Assembly (NCBI GenBank): GCA_026129765.1
Contig: JAHCHP010000004.1
Coordinates: 107,859 to 171,858, forward strand
DNA: 64,000 bases
Direction of reading: 5' to 3'
Origin: Fimbriimonadia bacterium
GTDB taxonomy: Bacteria; Armatimonadota; Fimbriimonadia; Fimbriimonadales; GBS-DC
Shown in pieces: positions 61,689-64,000 of this stretch. A model generated the notes under the pieces. It was not told where the DNA came from. It saw nothing but the letters and a program-made list of their open reading frames with translations, and did not search any database. Each line of letters begins with the position of its first letter. Within the stretch, counting starts at the first letter, position 1. Both the position numbers and the translations under genes were made by a program.

Positions 61689-63431
61689 CTATCCCAGCGA
61701 CTGCTCCACCATCGCCGCCTCATAGAGACGCGCATAAGTTCCTTTCAATTTCAACAGATCTTCGTGGGTTCCCTGTTCTACCAGCTGCCCCCGGTGCATC
61801 ACCAGCACACGGTCCGCGACCTGCAGGGTACTCCAGCGGTGGGCGATAATCAAGGTCGTTCTCAGCCCGCGCCCCTCTTCTATCGCGCGCTGGATCATGC
61901 GTTCCGACATCGAATCCAAGGCGGAAGTCGCCTCATCTAAGATCAAGATTCGCGGGTTCTTCAGCAGGGCGCGCGCAATCGCGATTCGCTGGCTTTCACC
62001 GCCCGACAAACGCACCCCTTTCTCGCCCAGTTGGGTCTCATAGCTGTTGGGCAACCGCTCGATAAATTCATGCGCATGCGCCGCTTTGGCAGCCACCATG
62101 ACCTCTTCCATCGTGGCATCCGGTTTTCCATAAGCGATGTTTTCCGCGATGGAGCCGGCAAACAACAAAATCTGCTGAGGCACCACGCCGATTTGCGAAC
62201 GCAGCGACTCCAGTGTGACTGCTTGTAGATCGTGGTCATCCAGCAAAATCTTGCCTTGCTGCAACGGATAGAAGCGCATTAGCAAATCGACCAGCGTGCT
62301 TTTACCCGCTCCGCTTTGTCCAACCAGCGCGATCACCTCACCCGGTTCGATACGGAAAGAGACCTCTTGGAGCGCGTTCTCGCCTGGAACATATGCAAAG
62401 GTAACATCCCGGTATTCAATCGAGCCTTTCAAAGGCGGCAGGGCGATGGCGTTGGGCGGGTCGTACGCTTCCGGCGCAACATCTAACACCTCCGTGAAGA
62501 TGCGTTCCGCTGCTGCATTGACCTGTTTGCGCGTCGCGTTGAGCGCGCCGACGCCGTTCGCGGCTTGCGCGATTTGATGGAGCAAAAAGAGGAAACTGAG
62601 CAGTTGCTCGGAACCCATACTGCCACTCGCGACCTGCCTGCCGCCAAACCACAGCACCAGCGCGATGCTCGCCGCGCCGATAAATTCAACGGTAGGGCGC
62701 AACCGCGCGCGCCGTCTTTCGCCTTTCAAGGTATTGTCCAACACCTCTTGATTGAGTCCCGAAAAGCGCGCGATCTCCCGGTCTTCCATCGCGAAGGTCT
62801 TAATGACCCGGACGCCGGCAATCGCCTCTTCCACCAGCGCGGTAATGTCGGCTAAAGAGTCCTGGGTGCGATGGGTGATTCGACGAATCTGTTGTCCAAT
62901 TCGCCTTATCACGAATGCGATGGCGGGCAGACAGAGACAGGCAAGCGCAGCCAATTGCCAATTCAAATAGAAAACATAGATCAAGCCGCCCACGATTCGC
63001 AGGGGCGCATCCAACGAGTCGCGCACCAGTGTCACCGCGCCCTGCAGCACGGGTACATCGTTGGCGATGACCGATTGCAGCGCGCCCACCCTTCGGCGGT
63101 GAAAAAAGGTGAGCGGCAGCCTTTGCAGGTGCGCGAAAATATCGTGGCGCAGATTCGCCACCATCCGCTGGGAAGCGAGCGAAAGATAGTAAACCTGTCC
63201 AAAGGTGAAGAACCACTTCAGCGCAAAAATCCCGATGACGGTCATGGAAACGATATCCAGGGTCTGCACTTTCTGCTCGTTCATTGACCGCAGGGTCACC
63301 TCCAGCAGATAAGCCACCAGAAAGGTGATGCCTGTGACCATCACCGAACAGAGCAACGCCAACAGCACCGGCTTCCACTGCTGACGCACATAAACCCAAA
63401 ACCGCGCTTCCGTCTTATCTAATAAACGCAT
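61689..63431 (-). CDS. msbA: MsbA-like lipid A flippase ABC transporter
   Basis: This 580-residue half-transporter has six membrane helices (about 1-315) and a C-terminal ATPase. The ATPase has Walker A (LVGQSGAGKSTLVDLL), Q-loop (IGVVPQQILLFAGSIAEN), signature (VRLSGGESQRIAIARALL), Walker B (ILILDEATSALDS) and the H-loop (IIAHRWST). The ATG at 63431 gives the usual MsbA length. Open frame upstream has no family similarity. Other exporters of this class are possible, but the kdtA neighbourhood favours lipid A export. It is the first gene of the minus-strand operon. Confidence 0.92.
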   Translation of the reverse strand: MRLLDKTEARFWVYVRQQWKPVLLALLCSVMVTGITFLVAYLLEVTLRSMNEQKVQTLDIVSMTVIGIFALKWFFTFGQVYYLSLASQRMVANLRHDIFAHLQRLPLTFFHRRRVGALQSVIANDVPVLQGAVTLVRDSLDAPLRIVGGLIYVFYLNWQLAALACLCLPAIAFVIRRIGQQIRRITHRTQDSLADITALVEEAIAGVRVIKTFAMEDREIARFSGLNQEVLDNTLKGERRRARLRPTVEFIGAASIALVLWFGGRQVASGSMGSEQLLSFLFLLHQIAQAANGVGALNATRKQVNAAAERIFTEVLDVAPEAYDPPNAIALPPLKGSIEYRDVTFAYVPGENALQEVSFRIEPGEVIALVGQSGAGKSTLVDLLMRFYPLQQGKILLDDHDLQAVTLESLRSQIGVVPQQILLFAGSIAENIAYGKPDATMEEVMVAAKAAHAHEFIERLPNSYETQLGEKGVRLSGGESQRIAIARALLKNPRILILDEATSALDSMSERMIQRAIEEGRGLRTTLIIAHRWSTLQVADRVLVMHRGQLVEQGTHEDLLKLKGTYARLYEAAMVEQSLG

Positions 63432-63516
63432 AAATAGTAGGTATTCAGAATACCCGATTATGCGCAGGCGGTGGTTTCTCAGATAATCCGACGCAACCAT
63501 TTCTGTTTTATTGCGG

Positions 63517-63522
63517 TATACT
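63517..63522 (+). promoter_or_regulatory. Putative -10 box before the GlsB-like gene
   Basis: TATACT lies 20 bases before the ATG at 63543, with AGGAGG (63529-63534) correctly placed as ribosome site. No -35 box is clear. Confidence 0.45.
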
Positions 63523-63542
63523 GTAAGCAGGAGGATTGAACA

Positions 63543-63806
63543 ATGTTCCAATTGTTATGGGCTGTAATAATCGGCGCAATTGTGGGCGCGATTGCGAAGG
63601 CAATTCATCCCGGCAAAGAGAGTTTGAACTTTTTGATGACGGTATTGCTCGGCATTGGGGGTTCCTTTGTCGCAACGTTCTTAGGACGCATGGTCGGCTG
63701 GTATGGCGAGGGGGATAGCGCCGGGTTCATTGCCAGTATCGTCGGCGCAATCATCATCTTGGCAGCGTACAGCGCATTCTCTGGCAAAAACAAGGTCGCA
63801 GGCTGA
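63543..63806 (+). CDS. GlsB/YeaQ/YmgE family membrane protein
   Basis: This 87-residue protein has three membrane helices and the transglycosylase-associated family pattern: LWAVIIGAIVGAIAKAIHPGK, LLGIGGSFVATFLG and GFIASIVGAIIILAAYSAF. The family is often stress-induced and its function is unknown. The AGGAGG ribosome site is perfect. It is divergent from msbA. Confidence 0.9.
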   Translation: MFQLLWAVIIGAIVGAIAKAIHPGKESLNFLMTVLLGIGGSFVATFLGRMVGWYGEGDSAGFIASIVGAIIILAAYSAFSGKNKVAG

Positions 63807-63837
63807 AAGGGTGGGAATCTGGCGGAGGGAGAGGGTG

Positions 63838-63872
63838 AAAAGCAGACCCATTCGCTTCGCTCAGGGGACAGC
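63838..63872 (-). repeat. Dispersed modular repeat, copy at right end (inverted)
   Basis: On the minus strand this reads CTGTCCCCTGAGCGAAGC and then GAATGGGTCTGCTTTTC, the same module as at 2422-2456 and in the 47963 tandem array. Confidence 0.8.
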
Positions 63873-63875
63873 CTT

Positions 63876-63934
63876 GTAGGGGCGCGCGTGCGTGTGCGCC
63901 CTCTGATCGGGCAGACACATAGGTCTGCCCCTAC
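63876..63934 (-). repeat. Composite double-hairpin repeat
   Basis: On the minus strand GTAGGGGCAGACC...TGCCC joins CGATCAGAGGGCGCAC and closes with GCGCCCCTAC. It matches 38119-38177 in order and sequence. Both ends are GTAGGGG/CCCCTAC. Confidence 0.82.
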
Positions 63935-63979
63935 ACAACGTTCGTGTCATTCCGAGCGCAGCCGTTTTACCGACAATGG

Positions 63980-63999
63980 ATTCCCGCGTTCGCGGGAAT
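63980..63999. repeat. Perfect GCGGGAAT hairpin at window end
   Basis: ATTCCCGCG and CGCGGGAAT flank a two-base centre. A degenerate copy is at 14069-14098. The preceding TGTCATTCCGAGCGCAGC (63946-63963) is another variant of the dispersed repeat family. The gap 63807-64000 holds only repeats. Confidence 0.75.
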
Positions 64000-64000
64000 G

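Overview
This window looks like chromosomal DNA of a free-living, Gram-negative-type bacterium that makes lipopolysaccharide. It carries msbA, kdtA and a DUF374 acyltransferase, flagellar rod genes, secreted proteins with C-terminal dockerins, PEP-CTERM proteins, futalosine-route menaquinone genes (mqnP, mqnA) and a Thermus-like LysW-type lysine gene pair. That mixture fits best with Armatimonadota (Fimbriimonadia-like) or a related deep-branching phylum. The phylum is my inference; no 16S rRNA is present.

Layout. 1-4686: the start of an unknown exported protein, radC, a PPC/dockerin secreted protein, an unknown anchored protein and a double-redoxin protein. 4746-21966: a 17-kb block of very large secreted proteins. 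It holds two colinear TPR-C39 peptidase-RHS proteins, one with a toxin-like tail followed by a candidate immunity gene, and a 2,600-residue protein with four parallel-beta-helix blocks and a dockerin. 22143-25068: flgF, flgG and a response regulator-PAS-GGDEF protein. 25065-30712 (minus): a three-gene operon of secreted hydrolases. 30844-36498: an ETF-linked membrane Fe-S oxidoreductase, endonuclease III and a MacA/MacB-like pair without its ATPase. 36499-38184: a decayed patch with dispersed repeats, a frameshifted IS4 transposase fragment and the orphan 3' end of an acyl-CoA dehydrogenase gene. 38185-42300 (minus): icd-purE-lysJ-lysK, all joined by stop-start overlaps.

42386-47946: an orphan DarG antitoxin with a 13-codon vestige of darT, mqnP-mqnA, folB, a PIG-L deacetylase and a YcaQ-type DNA glycosylase. 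47947-48300: a repeat-only gap. 48301-51400 (minus): argS and a MmgE/PrpD protein, followed by tRNA-Ser(GGA). 51634-57538: a second PIG-L deacetylase, a DUF5658 protein, a PilC/GspF platform protein, a J-domain protein and two tandem PEP-CTERM proteins, each behind a textbook sigma-54 (-24/-12) promoter. 57665-63431 (minus): a lipid A/LPS-type operon (msbA, DUF374, kdtA, M48 lipoprotein, glycosyltransferase 2) ending in a RelE-type toxin-antitoxin pair. 63543-64000: a GlsB-type membrane protein and another repeat cluster.

The most interesting items are the paired C39-RHS proteins with a conserved double-glycine just after the peptidase domain, the sigma-54 promoters of the PEP-CTERM pair, the darT relic beside an intact darG, and a modular family of dispersed hairpin repeats that fills most long intergenic gaps. 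Several genes have a -10 box so close to the start codon that leaderless transcripts are likely.
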